Shown in pieces: positions 39,956 through 50,280 of a stretch of DNA of 50,865 bases (positions within the stretch are counted from its first letter, which is position 1; each line of letters starts with the position of its first letter). Position numbers and translations under genes: made by a program. A model generated the notes under the pieces. It was not told the DNA's origin. It did not search any database and saw only the letters and a list, made by a program, of their open reading frames with translations. Origin of the DNA: Prevotella sp. (lineage in GTDB: Bacteria > Bacteroidota > Bacteroidia > Bacteroidales > Bacteroidaceae); NCBI GenBank assembly GCA_022771265.1, contig JALFCG010000143.1:1-50865 (forward strand). Reading direction: 5' to 3'.

Positions 39956-41206
39956 CTACATGTAAAAGTCCTTTATCTCAATTGATACTTTCTCTGTCAC
40001 GGTTTTCTTCCATTGTTTCAAGTAGTTGAAGAATTCCGTGGCGGAATGGTATGAAGGAGTGTATGTCTCATTGTCAGATGCAAATGTGATGTAGTAGCTG
40101 ACTGTGTCTGACTGTGGGCTTACAACATAGGTGTAATTGTCTTTGTCGGCTGGTTTCTCCTCCACTACATTCTTATTGTCAAGGCAAATGCCAAGCCCTA
40201 CAGTCTCACGTTTGTGTCCGACCGAGTCTTTGGCTGATACCGGCCAGTCTGTTCCCCAACAACCTCTAAGTCCTTTGCTGTCAGTAAATTCTTTTGAGTC
40301 CTTGACGTTGACAAGACCTGTTGACAGTCTAAGACCTTCGGTGTTACCCTTTAATGTAATGTCAACTTTACAGTCACGCCTGTCTGTGGAAAGGGTGTAT
40401 AGGGTTGTCATCGTTATTCTCTCATTGTTTTTGCAGTTTTTCGGATAGTAAGGATTCCAACCACGGTCTTCAACCTTTACTATGGTACGTAGCGGACCAG
40501 CCGCCACTATTGAGAGAGTGCGCTTTTCAACATCCTGCAACATCTGTGGTTGTTCGTTAGCCCATCCTCTCATAGCTCCAAGTCCAAACGTTTTTCCTAC
40601 CCAAAGAATGTCATCACCAAATCCGTTGGCCTTTTGCATACTGTCAGGATAGAACTGTGTTTCTCGAAGTTCTAATCCTTTTTTGTATTTGCCGTAAATA
40701 TCGACAGTCTGCCTTTCGTCAAAGTAAATGCGATAGGCTACGAATTCATTTTCAAAAGCAGGTCCATGATGATGTAGCATCCAGTACGGATTTGTCCCGT
40801 TATCAACAGAAAGACTGTTAATATACAGGTCTTGCTTGTTGGAACTTTTAATTTTCTTATTCGTAAGCATCATTTGTGCATATACTTTCTGAGTCGATGC
40901 TGACTCGCTTTCCTGTCTCGACAGAGTGACGTTGAACACCTTCTTTTGTTTTTTGCCAAGTGAGGTGACAAAGAACAACTGGTCATAGACGCCGTTTCCG
41001 TCAATGTCGTCAAGTTGGCACGGAATGACCATTCCGTTATGGCTTACTGTTGCCGATTTTATATCTTTGCTTTCGTCGATACTTATGGTTATCGGCTCTG
41101 CAGTTCTCTCGAAAGCGGAATGATTGATGACTGTGACTTGTTTTCCTTGTGCATACGCTACTGTTGCGGCAGAGGCAATTGCAATGGATAATAATAATTG
41201 TTTCAT
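39956..41206 (-). CDS. Exported DUF4861-family protein
   Basis: The ATG at 41206 gives a typical signal peptide (MKQLLLSIAIASAATVAYA); the longer frame would include the promoter. The 416-residue mature region reads as a beta-rich protein of the DUF4861 family, with the characteristic WMLHHHGPAFENEFVAYRIY, FDERQTVDIYGK and FGLGAMRGW segments. Relatives occur in pectin/rhamnogalacturonan utilisation loci of Bacteroidetes and are proposed to act on uronic-acid-containing glycans. No glycoside hydrolase or SusCD pair is nearby here. Confidence 0.8.
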   Translation of the reverse strand: MKQLLLSIAIASAATVAYAQGKQVTVINHSAFERTAEPITISIDESKDIKSATVSHNGMVIPCQLDDIDGNGVYDQLFFVTSLGKKQKKVFNVTLSRQESESASTQKVYAQMMLTNKKIKSSNKQDLYINSLSVDNGTNPYWMLHHHGPAFENEFVAYRIYFDERQTVDIYGKYKKGLELRETQFYPDSMQKANGFGDDILWVGKTFGLGAMRGWANEQPQMLQDVEKRTLSIVAAGPLRTIVKVEDRGWNPYYPKNCKNNERITMTTLYTLSTDRRDCKVDITLKGNTEGLRLSTGLVNVKDSKEFTDSKGLRGCWGTDWPVSAKDSVGHKRETVGLGICLDNKNVVEEKPADKDNYTYVVSPQSDTVSYYITFASDNETYTPSYHSATEFFNYLKQWKKTVTEKVSIEIKDFYM

Positions 41207-41239
41207 TTTGCTTGTTTTTTGTTTATTCCAATTTTCCTG

Positions 41240-41272
41240 CAAAATTACACAAAAGTAAGGAAACTGAGCAAG
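41240..41272 (-). promoter_or_regulatory. Promoter of the DUF4861 gene
   Basis: On the minus strand CTTG (41272-41269), a 21-bp spacer and TAATTTTG (41247-41240). An alternative -7 box, TACTTTTG, lies at 41257-41250. Confidence 0.5.
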
Positions 41273-41372
41273 AAAATTGTGTAAAAGGAGTAAAAAGTTA
41301 ATTAAATTGCTATTATTTTTAATTTATTTAGCAAATAATTTGGAGGTAAATATATTTTTTAGTATATTTGCA

Positions 41373-41380
41373 CAAAAATT
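41373..41380 (+). promoter_or_regulatory. Probable -7 box of the GldB-like gene
   Basis: TATATTTG 12 nt before the GTG start at 41393, with no TTTG at the expected -33 spacing. Confidence 0.4.
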
Positions 41381-41392
41381 AAAACAGGTAAG

Positions 41393-42184
41393 GTGCATAA
41401 GATATACATATTCTTATTTATATGTTTAGTTGCATGCGTTGGATGTGAGTTGCATCTCAAGCCAAACGATGCTAATGGTGAAGACCAACAAGTAAGCCTT
41501 CATCGTTATGACCGCGTGCAAAGTCTTTTTCTTACCACTGGCGACTTTTCTGCACTTCAGCAAATGAACCTTGATTATCCGATGCAGACCCGTACGCTTA
41601 TTGAAGACGTGTTAAAGTTAGGTAGAGTCAACGACCCGGATATCAACAATAAGTTTCTTAATTTTTATCAAGACACTGTACTTCAATCGCTTATCAATGA
41701 AGTAGAACAACAGTATGCCAATGTTGATGATATTAATTCCAGCTTGCAAAATTCGTTTGCAAAGATGATGGATTATTTGCCCAACATGCCTCTGCCAATG
41801 GTTTATTCTCAGATAGGTGCTTTGGATCAGAGCATTGTCGTTGGAAATAATACGGTAGGCATTAGCCTTGACAAATATTTGGGAAGTGAGTATCCACTAT
41901 ATAAAACGTATTATCCTGAAAACCAACGTAGGCTAATGAAACGTGACATGATTGTCCCGGACTGTCTCGTGTTCTATCTGCTTAGTCTTTATCCCATACC
42001 TGATGACGGTATGTTACGCCAGCTCACGTGCGACCTTCATATAGGTAAGATACAATGGCTGGTTAACAAGGCTGTTGGCAGGAAAGTGTTCAGAACTCAG
42101 TATGTAGAGCAGGCAAATAAATATATCAGGCATCATAAGGGTTTGTCCTATGAAAAGCTGCTTTTGATGGCAAGGCTTCCTTGA
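41393..42184 (+). CDS. GldB-like lipoprotein
   Basis: The start is GTG at 41393; no ATG is available before the lipoprotein signal (KIYIFLFICLVAC, lipobox LVAC). The 263-residue protein matches the pattern of GldB-type gliding-motility lipoproteins: PMVYSQIGALDQSIVVGNNTVGISLDKYLG, YPLYKTYYPENQRR and DMIVPDCLVFYLL. In gliding Bacteroidetes GldB is needed for motility and type IX secretion. Prevotella-type cells do not glide, so a housekeeping envelope role is more likely here. The 3' end overlaps the convergent radical SAM gene by 37 bp. Confidence 0.75.
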   Translation: MHKIYIFLFICLVACVGCELHLKPNDANGEDQQVSLHRYDRVQSLFLTTGDFSALQQMNLDYPMQTRTLIEDVLKLGRVNDPDINNKFLNFYQDTVLQSLINEVEQQYANVDDINSSLQNSFAKMMDYLPNMPLPMVYSQIGALDQSIVVGNNTVGISLDKYLGSEYPLYKTYYPENQRRLMKRDMIVPDCLVFYLLSLYPIPDDGMLRQLTCDLHIGKIQWLVNKAVGRKVFRTQYVEQANKYIRHHKGLSYEKLLLMARLP

Positions 42185-43068
42185 CGACGGTCTTCGCGCC
42201 TCATCTTGTTGACTATCAGATTAGTAAGTTCGTAATTCTTTAATCCCCACTGTGGTGCTATCAGCATACCTTTTGGCGATTGTGATGCAAATCGCTCTAC
42301 TACGATGTCATCTCGAAGATGTTCAAGATAACTTACGATAACCTCAATGTACTCTTCAGGACTGTAAAGGTGGAAGGGATTGGCTTCATATAGTTTTGCC
42401 AGCTTTGTTCCGCGTATTATCTGCATCTGGTGAATCTTAAGGATGTCGATGGGAAGGGCGGAAATGGTTGCTGCCTGGCTTATGCTTTCCTCTGCTGTTT
42501 CACCCGGAAGTCCAAGTATTATATGTCCTCCCACGGTAATTCCTCTTTTAGCAGTCATTTCCACGGCGCGTCGAGTGCAGTCGAAGTTGTGTCCACGGTT
42601 AATGAGTCGTAGGGTATTGTCGTTGGTGGTCTCTATGCCATATTCTATAGTGACCATAGTATGGGTGTTGAGATCCTGTAGATAGTCGAGTAGGGTAGTG
42701 TCGATACAGTCTGGGCGTGTACCGATGATTATTCCGACCACATCTTCCACGTCAAGAGCTTCTTCGTAAAGTTTACGCAGTGTTTCCAAATCGGAGTAAG
42801 TGTTGGTAAAAGCCTGAAAGTAAGCCATGTATTTCATTTCGGGATATTTCCGTGAAAAGAATCTCTTGCCTTCTTCCAATTGTTCTCTTACGCTTCTGGC
42901 AGGATTGCAGTAAGTTGGGTTAAACGACTGGTTGTTGCAATAAATACATCCTCCGACACCTATTCTCCCGTCCCTGTTGGGACAGGTGAAGCCTGCGTCG
43001 ATAGACAGTTTCTGCACCTTAAACGGGAAGTGCCGTCTCAACCATGTACCGTAATCGTAATATATCAT
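42148..43068 (-). CDS. Radical SAM protein of the TIGR01212/YhcC family
   Basis: The 306-residue cytosolic protein has the long-spaced iron-sulfur motif of this family: Cys in FTCPNRDG, then GGCIYC after 14 residues. Other family segments are YFQAFTNTYSD, GTRPDC, EYGIETTND and GGHIILGLPGET. Family members bind a 4Fe-4S cluster and S-adenosylmethionine; the reaction is not established. Its ATG begins 1 bp after the uvrA stop, so it is co-transcribed with uvrA. Confidence 0.92.
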   Translation of the reverse strand: MIYYDYGTWLRRHFPFKVQKLSIDAGFTCPNRDGRIGVGGCIYCNNQSFNPTYCNPARSVREQLEEGKRFFSRKYPEMKYMAYFQAFTNTYSDLETLRKLYEEALDVEDVVGIIIGTRPDCIDTTLLDYLQDLNTHTMVTIEYGIETTNDNTLRLINRGHNFDCTRRAVEMTAKRGITVGGHIILGLPGETAEESISQAATISALPIDILKIHQMQIIRGTKLAKLYEANPFHLYSPEEYIEVIVSYLEHLRDDIVVERFASQSPKGMLIAPQWGLKNYELTNLIVNKMRREDRRQGSLAIKSSFS

Positions 43069-43069
43069 G

Positions 43070-45904
43070 TCAGTTCAAGCCAGTTAATACTTCTCCAAGA
43101 AACTTCGCAGTGAATCCAACGTTCTTTTTCACAACATCTTCCGGTGTTCCAGTGGCAAGCACTGTTCCACCGTTTCTTCCTCCTTCAGGTCCCATGTCGA
43201 TGATGTAGTCGGCAAGCTTGATTACGTCAAGGTTATGTTCGATGATGACCACTGTGTTACCCTTGTCAACAAGTCGTTGTATTACATCCATCAATATTCT
43301 GATATCCTCAAAATGAAGTCCTGTTGTAGGTTCGTCAAGTATGTAGAGGGTCTTTCCCGTATCTTTTTTGCTAAGTTCTGTTGCCAGTTTCACTCGTTGG
43401 CACTCGCCTCCTGACAGTGTCGTTGACGGTTGTCCTAACTTGATGTACCCCAGTCCCACATCCTGTATGGTCTTTATCTTTCTCAGGATGTCAGGGACAT
43501 TCTCGAAGAATTCGACTGCCTGGTTTATTGTCATGTCGAGCACATCGGCAATGCTCTTACCCTTGTATCTCACTTCAAGCGTTTCCCTGTTATAACGCTT
43601 GCCATGACATTCCTCACACGGTACGAGCACGTCTGGCAGGAAGTTCATCTCTATTGTCTTATAGCCGTTGCCTCCGCAGGTCTCACACCTGCCCCCCTTG
43701 ATGTTAAAGGAAAAACGACCGGGTTTGTAACCTCTTATTTTTGCTTCGGGCAGATTGACAAACATCGATCGGATGTCGCTGAACACGCCTGTATAGGTTG
43801 CAGGATTGGAACGTGGAGTGCGTCCGATAGGACTTTGGTCAACGTTCACAACCTTGTCTATATGTTCAATGCCTTCAACCGAGACGTATGGCTTCGGGGT
43901 TTTTAGTGAACGATAGAAGTGTTGGCTTAGAATGGGTTGCAGTGTCTCGTTGATGAGTGTTGATTTTCCCGAGCCGCTTACTCCTGTCACCACAATCAGT
44001 GTGCCCAAAGGGAAATCGACGTCCACGTTCTTGAGATTGTTGCCGGAAGCGCCATGTATTGAAATTGTTTTTCCGTTGCCCTTCCTTCTTGTCTTTGGTA
44101 CTTCAATCTTACGTATCCCGTTGAGATATTCAGCCGTTATGGTGTTTTGTTTGAGCATACCTTGAGGTGTTCCCTGAAATACCACTTCCCCTCCTTTTCT
44201 TCCAGCCTTAGGTCCGATGTCAATCACGTAGTCAGAAGCGACCATCATGTCCTTGTCGTGTTCGACCACGATGACCGTGTTTCCGATGTCCCGCAGTTCC
44301 TTAAGTGATTTTATCAGTCGCTCGTTGTCACGTTGGTGCAGGCCGATGCTCGGTTCGTCGAGTATGTATAGCACGTTGACCAGTTGGCTTCCAATCTGTG
44401 TTGCAAGCCTTATGCGCTGGCTTTCACCTCCTGACAGTGATGCCGACTGGCGGTCGAGTGAAAGATAGTCGAGACCTACTTCGAGCAGGAAGTCAAGGCG
44501 GGTTCTCATTTCCTTCATTATCTCGTGGGCTATCTGCACCTGTTTCGAGTCAAGATGTCGTTCCGCTTCGTCAAGCCACTGTCGAAGCTCGGAAATGTCC
44601 ATTTGCGACAGTTGGCTGATGTTTTTGTCCCATATCTTGTAAGAGAGAGCCTCTCGGTTAAGTCGTCTGCCGTGGCACTCCGGACACTCGGTGACAGCCA
44701 TAAACTGGTCAGCCCACTTTTGTACGGCTGCCGAGTCGTCGTTTTCAATTACGTTGGTCAGATATTTCACCACTCCGTCAAATGTGACGAAATAGTCGCT
44801 TGAGGCATGTATTACATCCTTGTCGATACGCACATTTTCAAGAGTACCGTAAAGTATCTCGTTCATCGCCTCCTCCGATATATCTTCCACTGGCGTCTTT
44901 ATCGTCTGCTGGTAGTTCTTAAGTATGGCGTCAATTTGCCAGAACACCATTTGGTTCTTGTATTTCCCCAACGGTACGATGGCTCCGTCGTATATGCTCT
45001 GTTTCTTGTCGGGAATGACTTTGTTGAGGTCAATCTGGTTCACGTAGCCAAGTCCCTTGCATCTCTTGCATGCACCTTGCGGGGAGTTGAACGAGAAGTT
45101 GTTAGGTGCCGGGTCGCTATAAGACATTCCTGTTGTCGGGCACATCAGCTTTTTTGAATAATGTTTTGCCACGTTGGTGTCCTTGTCAAGAACGAGCAAC
45201 AGTCCGTCGCCGGCTTTCATGGCAGTGGCAACGCTTTTCCTCAGTCTGTCGTTGTCCTTGTCGCCGACGGCAAGTTTGTCAATCACGATTTCAATGTCGT
45301 GGTTCTTGTATCTGTCCACCTTCATTCCCGGTGTCACCTCTTTTACCTCTCCGTCAATCCTTGCGTTCAAGTACCCTTTTCTCCTCATGCTTTCGAAGAG
45401 TTCCCGGTAGTGTCCCTTACGGCTTTTAACCACGGGGGCCAAGATGAATATTTTCCTTCCCGTGTAGTTTTTGTGTATCATCTCAACCACCTGTTCTTCG
45501 GTGTACTTCACCATTTCTTCCCCTGACTCATAGCTGTAGGCCTTGCCGGCGCGTGCATAGAGCAGGCGGAGGAAATCGTATATCTCTGTCGTTGTGCCGA
45601 CGGTGGAACGCGGATTCTTGTTGGTGGTTTTCTGTTCAATGCTGATTACTGGGCTCAAACCGGTAATTTTGTCAACATCGGGGCGTTCCATACCTCCAAG
45701 GAAATTCCTCGCATAGGCAGAGAACGTCTCTATATATCTACGTTGTCCTTCTGCGAAGATTGTGTCGAAGGCAAGCGATGACTTTCCTGAGCCTGAGAGC
45801 CCTGTGATGACAGTGAGTGAGTTGCGCGGAATCTCCACATCAATATTTTTCAAGTTGTGGACCCTTGCTCCCCACACGTTTATTTTTTCGTCTTCTCTTG
45901 ACAT
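43070..45904 (-). CDS. uvrA: Excinuclease ABC subunit A
   Basis: UvrA is the damage-recognition ATPase of nucleotide excision repair and loads UvrB. The 944-residue protein has the first Walker A ([10 protein letters not shown]) near residue 35, a four-Cys zinc module with [10 protein letters not shown], the ABC signature [12 protein letters not shown], Walker [13 protein letters not shown], and a second half repeating [10 protein letters not shown], a Cys-rich [23 protein letters not shown] and LDEPTTGLH. Length and order are standard. It lies between a surface-protein gene (18 bp upstream) and the radical SAM gene (1 bp downstream). Confidence 0.98.
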   Translation of the reverse strand: MSREDEKINVWGARVHNLKNIDVEIPRNSLTVITGLSGSGKSSLAFDTIFAEGQRRYIETFSAYARNFLGGMERPDVDKITGLSPVISIEQKTTNKNPRSTVGTTTEIYDFLRLLYARAGKAYSYESGEEMVKYTEEQVVEMIHKNYTGRKIFILAPVVKSRKGHYRELFESMRRKGYLNARIDGEVKEVTPGMKVDRYKNHDIEIVIDKLAVGDKDNDRLRKSVATAMKAGDGLLLVLDKDTNVAKHYSKKLMCPTTGMSYSDPAPNNFSFNSPQGACKRCKGLGYVNQIDLNKVIPDKKQSIYDGAIVPLGKYKNQMVFWQIDAILKNYQQTIKTPVEDISEEAMNEILYGTLENVRIDKDVIHASSDYFVTFDGVVKYLTNVIENDDSAAVQKWADQFMAVTECPECHGRRLNREALSYKIWDKNISQLSQMDISELRQWLDEAERHLDSKQVQIAHEIMKEMRTRLDFLLEVGLDYLSLDRQSASLSGGESQRIRLATQIGSQLVNVLYILDEPSIGLHQRDNERLIKSLKELRDIGNTVIVVEHDKDMMVASDYVIDIGPKAGRKGGEVVFQGTPQGMLKQNTITAEYLNGIRKIEVPKTRRKGNGKTISIHGASGNNLKNVDVDFPLGTLIVVTGVSGSGKSTLINETLQPILSQHFYRSLKTPKPYVSVEGIEHIDKVVNVDQSPIGRTPRSNPATYTGVFSDIRSMFVNLPEAKIRGYKPGRFSFNIKGGRCETCGGNGYKTIEMNFLPDVLVPCEECHGKRYNRETLEVRYKGKSIADVLDMTINQAVEFFENVPDILRKIKTIQDVGLGYIKLGQPSTTLSGGECQRVKLATELSKKDTGKTLYILDEPTTGLHFEDIRILMDVIQRLVDKGNTVVIIEHNLDVIKLADYIIDMGPEGGRNGGTVLATGTPEDVVKKNVGFTAKFLGEVLTGLN

Positions 45905-45922
45905 GATTTTCGTTATGTTGTA

Positions 45923-46588
45923 TTATTCTACTTCAGTGTATTTGCGCAGGATATTCACGTCCCGCTTAATGTTATAGACAATCCCGTCAGCTCCTCGGGC
46001 CTTGACCATCACGTAGTATGTCCCGTCATTCACTTGTTTACCGTGAAATGTGCCGTCCCATCCGCTGTTGATGTCAGTCCATTCGAATATTTTCTTTCCC
46101 CAACGGTTGAAGATATATGCGTGGAACTCGACGATGCTCTTGTGGTTTGCTTTTGCCTTGTATATGTCGTTAATTCCGTCACCGTTTGGCGAGAAGGCAT
46201 TGGGCATCTCAAGAAAGCTGTCGGCGATGCTGACAGTTATCGTTGCCACGGGTTCCGCCCCTTCGTCTTTTGAACTGTGAACAAACAGGCTGACGGTGAA
46301 TCTTCCTGACTCGTCAAACACGAAAACAGTGTTTTCCTCATGTCTCGTCACGTATGGTTGGGACTCATCGTTCCGTGAGAACCGCCATTCGTAAACGATG
46401 TCGTCAGGCTCGTCAGTCGGATTAGCCTTAAAAGTCACTTCCAACGGTGCCTGTTCATCGACAATCATATCCGTCGTCTCCCTCATCTCACCATCAACGA
46501 CATAATATGCGGTGGGAGTGAAGTAAGCAAAGACGGAAAAAGTCGCAAAATACGCCATAATTAGCGAAAAGAACAGCCTTTTTTTCAT
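45923..46588 (-). CDS. Exported protein with gliding-motility-associated (CHU_C/T9SS type B) C-terminal domain
   Basis: The 221-residue protein has a signal peptide (about 1-21), a PKD-like beta domain ([21 protein letters not shown]..., [13 protein letters not shown]) and a C-terminal domain beginning [15 protein letters not shown], the hallmark of the gliding-motility-associated C-terminal domain used as a type B sorting signal by type IX secretion. It ends [11 protein letters not shown]. At this size it is little more than one PKD-like and one sorting-type domain. It is the first gene of the uvrA-radical SAM operon. Confidence 0.85.
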   Translation of the reverse strand: MKKRLFFSLIMAYFATFSVFAYFTPTAYYVVDGEMRETTDMIVDEQAPLEVTFKANPTDEPDDIVYEWRFSRNDESQPYVTRHEENTVFVFDESGRFTVSLFVHSSKDEGAEPVATITVSIADSFLEMPNAFSPNGDGINDIYKAKANHKSIVEFHAYIFNRWGKKIFEWTDINSGWDGTFHGKQVNDGTYYVMVKARGADGIVYNIKRDVNILRKYTEVE

Positions 46589-46607
46589 TTTTCTGCAAAT
46601 TTATGTG

Positions 46608-46615
46608 CAAAATTA
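46608..46615 (-). promoter_or_regulatory. Probable -7 box of the surface protein-uvrA operon
   Basis: TAATTTTG on the minus strand, about 20 nt before the ATG at 46588. No clear -33 TTTG is seen. Confidence 0.4.
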
Positions 46616-46624
46616 GTGAATAAA

Positions 46625-46656
46625 GTTGATTTATCCATTCTTTTTTGGTAATTTTG
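46625..46656 (+). promoter_or_regulatory. Promoter of the binding-protein/PorT/POT operon
   Basis: GTTG (46625-46628), a 20-bp spacer and TAATTTTG (46649-46656). The ATG at 46668 follows after a leader of about 7 nt. Confidence 0.55.
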
Positions 46657-46667
46657 TACGCGAATAA

Positions 46668-47825
46668 ATGAAAAACTTGATTATGAGTTCTATTTTAAGA
46701 CATATTTTACTTGTTTTCATGGTTTTTTTCGCCATTGGAACAAGTGTAGAGGCTAAGACAATCCAAGGAGGAACAGTCAAGGTCGGGGTTATGCTGCCAT
46801 TGCATGACATCAACGGCGACGGACGACGTATGGTCGAATACTACCGGGGAGTGCTCATGGCTTGCGACAGCTTGAGGCATCTCGGAGTGTCGGTCGATGT
46901 GAAGGCATGGAACGTGCCCGAAGATGCTGACATAAGGAAGACGCTAAAGGATAAGGACGCGTCGTCGTGCAACCTCATCATTGGTCCGCTCTATTCAAGC
47001 CAGGTAAAGCCATTGGCGGACTTCGCCAAGAACAACGACATAAAGTTGCTCATCCCGTTTTCTATTAACACTGCCGAGGTGGACCGCAACAGCAACCTCT
47101 TCCAGGTCTATCAGTCGCCCGACGAGTTCAACAACTTAGTCATTTCGCAGTTTATCGAAAGGTTTAAGGGTCATCATGTCATCTTCATCGATTGCAATGA
47201 CACCACGAGCAGAAAAGGTCCGTTCACGTTTGGACTCCGACGCAAGCTGGAGCAGTTGGGCAGGACCTATTCCATCACCAACGTCAAGTCGAGCGAAGAA
47301 TACTTCTCAAAAGCATTCAGCCGGACGCTTCCCAATGTGGTCGTTCTCAATACCGGTCGCTCACCGGAACTCAACCTTGCCTTTGCCAAGCTTGACAACC
47401 TTACCATGAACAACACGACACTTAAGATAAAGATGTTTGGCTACACGGAATGGATGATGTACACCAAACACGCCATCGACCATTTCTACAAATACGAGGC
47501 ATTCATTCCAGGTGCCTACCACTACAATCCGTTGTCGTCGCGTACCTCCCGCTTTCAGCTCAAGTACCGGTGGAACTTCCATGCCGACATGATTCAGGCG
47601 TTGCCGCGTTTTGCCATCACCGGTTTTGACCAAGCCTTCTATTTCATTCGCGGTCTCTATCTTTATGGCGACAAGTTCACCGGTGCTGCCGGAACAGTCG
47701 GCTACACCCCCATACAGACCCCATTGCGCTTTGAAAAGACTGCATCCGAAGGAGGCTACAAAAACAAGAGCATACTCTTTATCCACTATCTTCCCGGACA
47801 CCGTGTGGAGACAATACACTTTTGA
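46668..47825 (+). CDS. Periplasmic binding protein-like protein (type 1 fold)
   Basis: The 385-residue exported protein (signal peptide to about residue 29) has the two-lobed type-1 periplasmic-binding fold of branched-chain amino-acid receptors and LpoA-like proteins: VKVGVMLPLHDINGDGRRMVEYYRG arranged as a first strand and helix, NLIIGPLYSSQVKPLADFAK, and FGYTEWMM. No ABC permease lies next to it. In Bacteroidetes such proteins often sit near envelope genes and may sense or bind peptidoglycan fragments. The PorT-like gene follows after 14 bp. Confidence 0.78.
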   Translation: MKNLIMSSILRHILLVFMVFFAIGTSVEAKTIQGGTVKVGVMLPLHDINGDGRRMVEYYRGVLMACDSLRHLGVSVDVKAWNVPEDADIRKTLKDKDASSCNLIIGPLYSSQVKPLADFAKNNDIKLLIPFSINTAEVDRNSNLFQVYQSPDEFNNLVISQFIERFKGHHVIFIDCNDTTSRKGPFTFGLRRKLEQLGRTYSITNVKSSEEYFSKAFSRTLPNVVVLNTGRSPELNLAFAKLDNLTMNNTTLKIKMFGYTEWMMYTKHAIDHFYKYEAFIPGAYHYNPLSSRTSRFQLKYRWNFHADMIQALPRFAITGFDQAFYFIRGLYLYGDKFTGAAGTVGYTPIQTPLRFEKTASEGGYKNKSILFIHYLPGHRVETIHF

Positions 47826-47839
47826 TACACATATTTTAA

Positions 47840-48622
47840 ATGAACATGACCGAAGAATCAAGAACAACGCACAAGATACTCTTGGCAGTGATGCTGCTAC
47901 TGCCTATGGCTGCCAATGCCCAGATCGGTGACCACAGGAACGAACTCTCCGTTGGCTTCAACGCTGGCTACACCATGAGCAACGTAGGCTTCAGCCCCGA
48001 TGTGCCACAGTCGCAGTTAGGCGGCATGACAGCCGGAATAACGTTTCGCTACACCTGCGAGAAATATTTCAACAGCATCTGTGCCATCGTTTCCGAAGTG
48101 AACCTTACCCAGATGGGATGGAAGGAAAAAATCAATGATGTCAATGACGCTCCCGTCATCAACTCAGTGACAAAGCTACCGGAAGAATACCAGCGCCAGC
48201 TGACCTACGTGCAGGTGCCGTTGATGGCACGCCTGGGATGGGGACGCGAACGCAAAGGCTTCCAGGCGTTTTTCCTGCTTGGTCCACAGTTCGGCTTCTT
48301 CCTTAACGACAAGGCAAAACAGAATTTCGAATACGACGAACGCAATATCTCCGACCGTGTAGGTGTCCAGCAATATGCCTATCAGGACACCATGTCCGTG
48401 CAGAACAAGTTCGACTACGGCATTGCCGTCGGCATGGGACTGGAATTCTCACGTCCGAAGATAGGTCATTTCCTCCTTGAAGCCCGTTATTATTACGGTC
48501 TTGGCAACGTATTCAAGAACTCCAAGGCAGACACTTTCGGCAAGAGCAACAACAACTGCATTGCCATTAAGATAGCCTACCTGTTTGACATACTGCGTAC
48601 GAAAAACCCAAAAATAAAATAA
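47840..48622 (+). CDS. PorT-family outer-membrane beta-barrel protein
   Basis: The 260-residue protein has a signal peptide ending MAANA-Q after an N-terminal charged region, then an eight-stranded-type barrel pattern (ELSVGFNAGYTMSNVGF, GGMTAGITFRYTC, QLTYVQVPLMARLGWG, FQAFFLLGPQFGFFLND, FLLEARYYYGLGNVF). The LTYVQVPLMAR segment is typical of the PorT/OMP_b-brl_2 family. PorT itself takes part in type IX secretion, but many paralogues have no known role, so the assignment to secretion is not certain. It sits between the binding-protein gene and the transporter gene. Confidence 0.78.
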   Translation: MNMTEESRTTHKILLAVMLLLPMAANAQIGDHRNELSVGFNAGYTMSNVGFSPDVPQSQLGGMTAGITFRYTCEKYFNSICAIVSEVNLTQMGWKEKINDVNDAPVINSVTKLPEEYQRQLTYVQVPLMARLGWGRERKGFQAFFLLGPQFGFFLNDKAKQNFEYDERNISDRVGVQQYAYQDTMSVQNKFDYGIAVGMGLEFSRPKIGHFLLEARYYYGLGNVFKNSKADTFGKSNNNCIAIKIAYLFDILRTKNPKIK

Positions 48623-48654
48623 TATCATATTAATAACAAAAAACTCATTAAATT

Positions 48655-50175
48655 ATGTTCGAAGGACAACCTAAAGGTCTTTTTGCGTTGGCACTTGCCA
48701 ACACGGGCGAGCGTTTCGGTTACTACACCATGCTCGCTGTTTTCGCTCTCTTCCTGAGAGCTAATTTCGGGTTGACTGCAGGAGCTGCAGGTGCAATCTA
48801 CAGTACATTCCTGATGTTGGTTTATTTCCTCCCGCTCTTTGGAGGCATGATGGCCGACAAGTTCGGTTTCGGCAAGATGGTGACAAGCGGAATCATCATC
48901 ATGTTCCTTGGCTATCTGCTGCTATCGGCTCCTCTTGGAGGTGATGTGGTCGCCCTTGTGGTGATGATTGCCGCCCTCATCATGATTTCGCTTGGAACAG
49001 GTCTGTTCAAGGGTAATCTCCAGGTAATGGTCGGCGACCTCTACAATGCTCCGGAATATGCCGACAAGCGCGACTCCGGCTTCTCCATCTTCTATATGGC
49101 AATCAACATCGGAGCCCTTTTCGCACCGACAGCCGCCGTAAAGATTATGGAGTGGGCGCAGGTAAATATGGGAGTGTCGGAAAATGACTCCTACCATTTC
49201 GCCTTCGCCGTGGCATGCGCCTCTCTCATCCTTTCCATTGCCATCTACTATCTCACCAGGAGCACGTTCCGCCATGTTGAGGGAGGAAAGCAAAATGCAG
49301 CCAGCGACAAGGCAGCTGCCAACGTCGAGGAGCTCTCACCTGCCGACACCAAGGCACGCATCGTAGCCCTTTGCCTTGTATTTGCAGTCGTGATATTCTT
49401 CTGGATGGCATTCCACCAGAACGGACTCACGCTCACTTATTTTGCCAACGAGTTTACCGTGAAGAGCGTTGATGGAGTTCAGAGCATGGCGTTCGACGTG
49501 TTCAACCTCGTAGCACTCATCATCATCGTTTATGCCCTTTTCTCCCTGTTCCAGAGCAAGACAGGCAAGGGCAAGTCCATTTCAGGTGTTGTGCTCGCAC
49601 TCTGCCTTGCGTTCCTCGGATGGCAGTACTCCAACGTGGAAGGCTCTATCGACATTTCCGCCCCAATCTTCCAGCAGTTCAACCCTTGCTATGTAGTCGC
49701 TCTGACTCCAGTCAGCCTTGCCATCTTCGGTGCGTTGGCACGTAAGGGCAAGGAACCTTCAGCCCCGCGCAAGATTGCATACGGTATGCTTGTTGCAGCC
49801 GTAGGTTTCGGAGTTATGGCATTCGGCTCGTTCGGACTCCTTTCACCTAACGACCAGGCGGCAGCCGGCGAAAACGCAATGTTCGTATCACCCAACTGGC
49901 TCATCTCTACATATCTCGTTTTGACATTTGCCGAGTTGCTGCTCTCACCGATGGGCATTTCCTTCGTATCCAAGGTGGCACCTCCAAAGTATAAGGGAAT
50001 GATGATGGGAGGTTGGTTCGTGGCAACAGCCATCGGCAATTTCCTTGTCAGTGTAGGCGGGTTCCTCTGGGGTTCACTCCCTCTATGGACTGTATGGACA
50101 GTGTTCATCATTCTCTGTCTGTTGTCAGCACTGTTCATGTTCTCAATGATGAAACGTCTTGAGAAGGTTTGCTAA
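48655..50175 (+). CDS. POT-family peptide transporter (MFS)
   Basis: The 506-residue inner-membrane protein has about 12-14 hydrophobic helices and the POT family pattern near its N-terminus (NTGERFGYYTML), GGMMADKFGFGK between helices 2 and 3, and GLFKGNLQVMVGDLY. POT proteins take up di- and tripeptides with protons. The usual proton-coupling motif ExxERFxYY has Asn16 instead of the first Glu here. Uptake of small peptides fits an amino-acid-fermenting member of the Bacteroidales. A long hairpin terminator follows 50 bp after the stop. Confidence 0.9.
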   Translation: MFEGQPKGLFALALANTGERFGYYTMLAVFALFLRANFGLTAGAAGAIYSTFLMLVYFLPLFGGMMADKFGFGKMVTSGIIIMFLGYLLLSAPLGGDVVALVVMIAALIMISLGTGLFKGNLQVMVGDLYNAPEYADKRDSGFSIFYMAINIGALFAPTAAVKIMEWAQVNMGVSENDSYHFAFAVACASLILSIAIYYLTRSTFRHVEGGKQNAASDKAAANVEELSPADTKARIVALCLVFAVVIFFWMAFHQNGLTLTYFANEFTVKSVDGVQSMAFDVFNLVALIIIVYALFSLFQSKTGKGKSISGVVLALCLAFLGWQYSNVEGSIDISAPIFQQFNPCYVVALTPVSLAIFGALARKGKEPSAPRKIAYGMLVAAVGFGVMAFGSFGLLSPNDQAAAGENAMFVSPNWLISTYLVLTFAELLLSPMGISFVSKVAPPKYKGMMMGGWFVATAIGNFLVSVGGFLWGSLPLWTVWTVFIILCLLSALFMFSMMKRLEKVC

Positions 50176-50224
50176 TCCTTCCCACGACATCACCAACACC
50201 GTATTCATTAGAATATCCTCAGAG

Positions 50225-50268
50225 AAGGTCAGCTGGCGGAAAGTATTCCGTAGCTGACCTTCCGTTTT
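50225..50268 (+). terminator. Rho-independent terminator of the POT transporter operon
   Basis: AAGGTCAGCT (50225-50234) pairs with AGCTGACCTT (50252-50261). An inner CGGAA/TTCCG stem extends it, and CCGTTTTG follows. Confidence 0.75.
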
Positions 50269-50280
50269 GTTGATACTACA

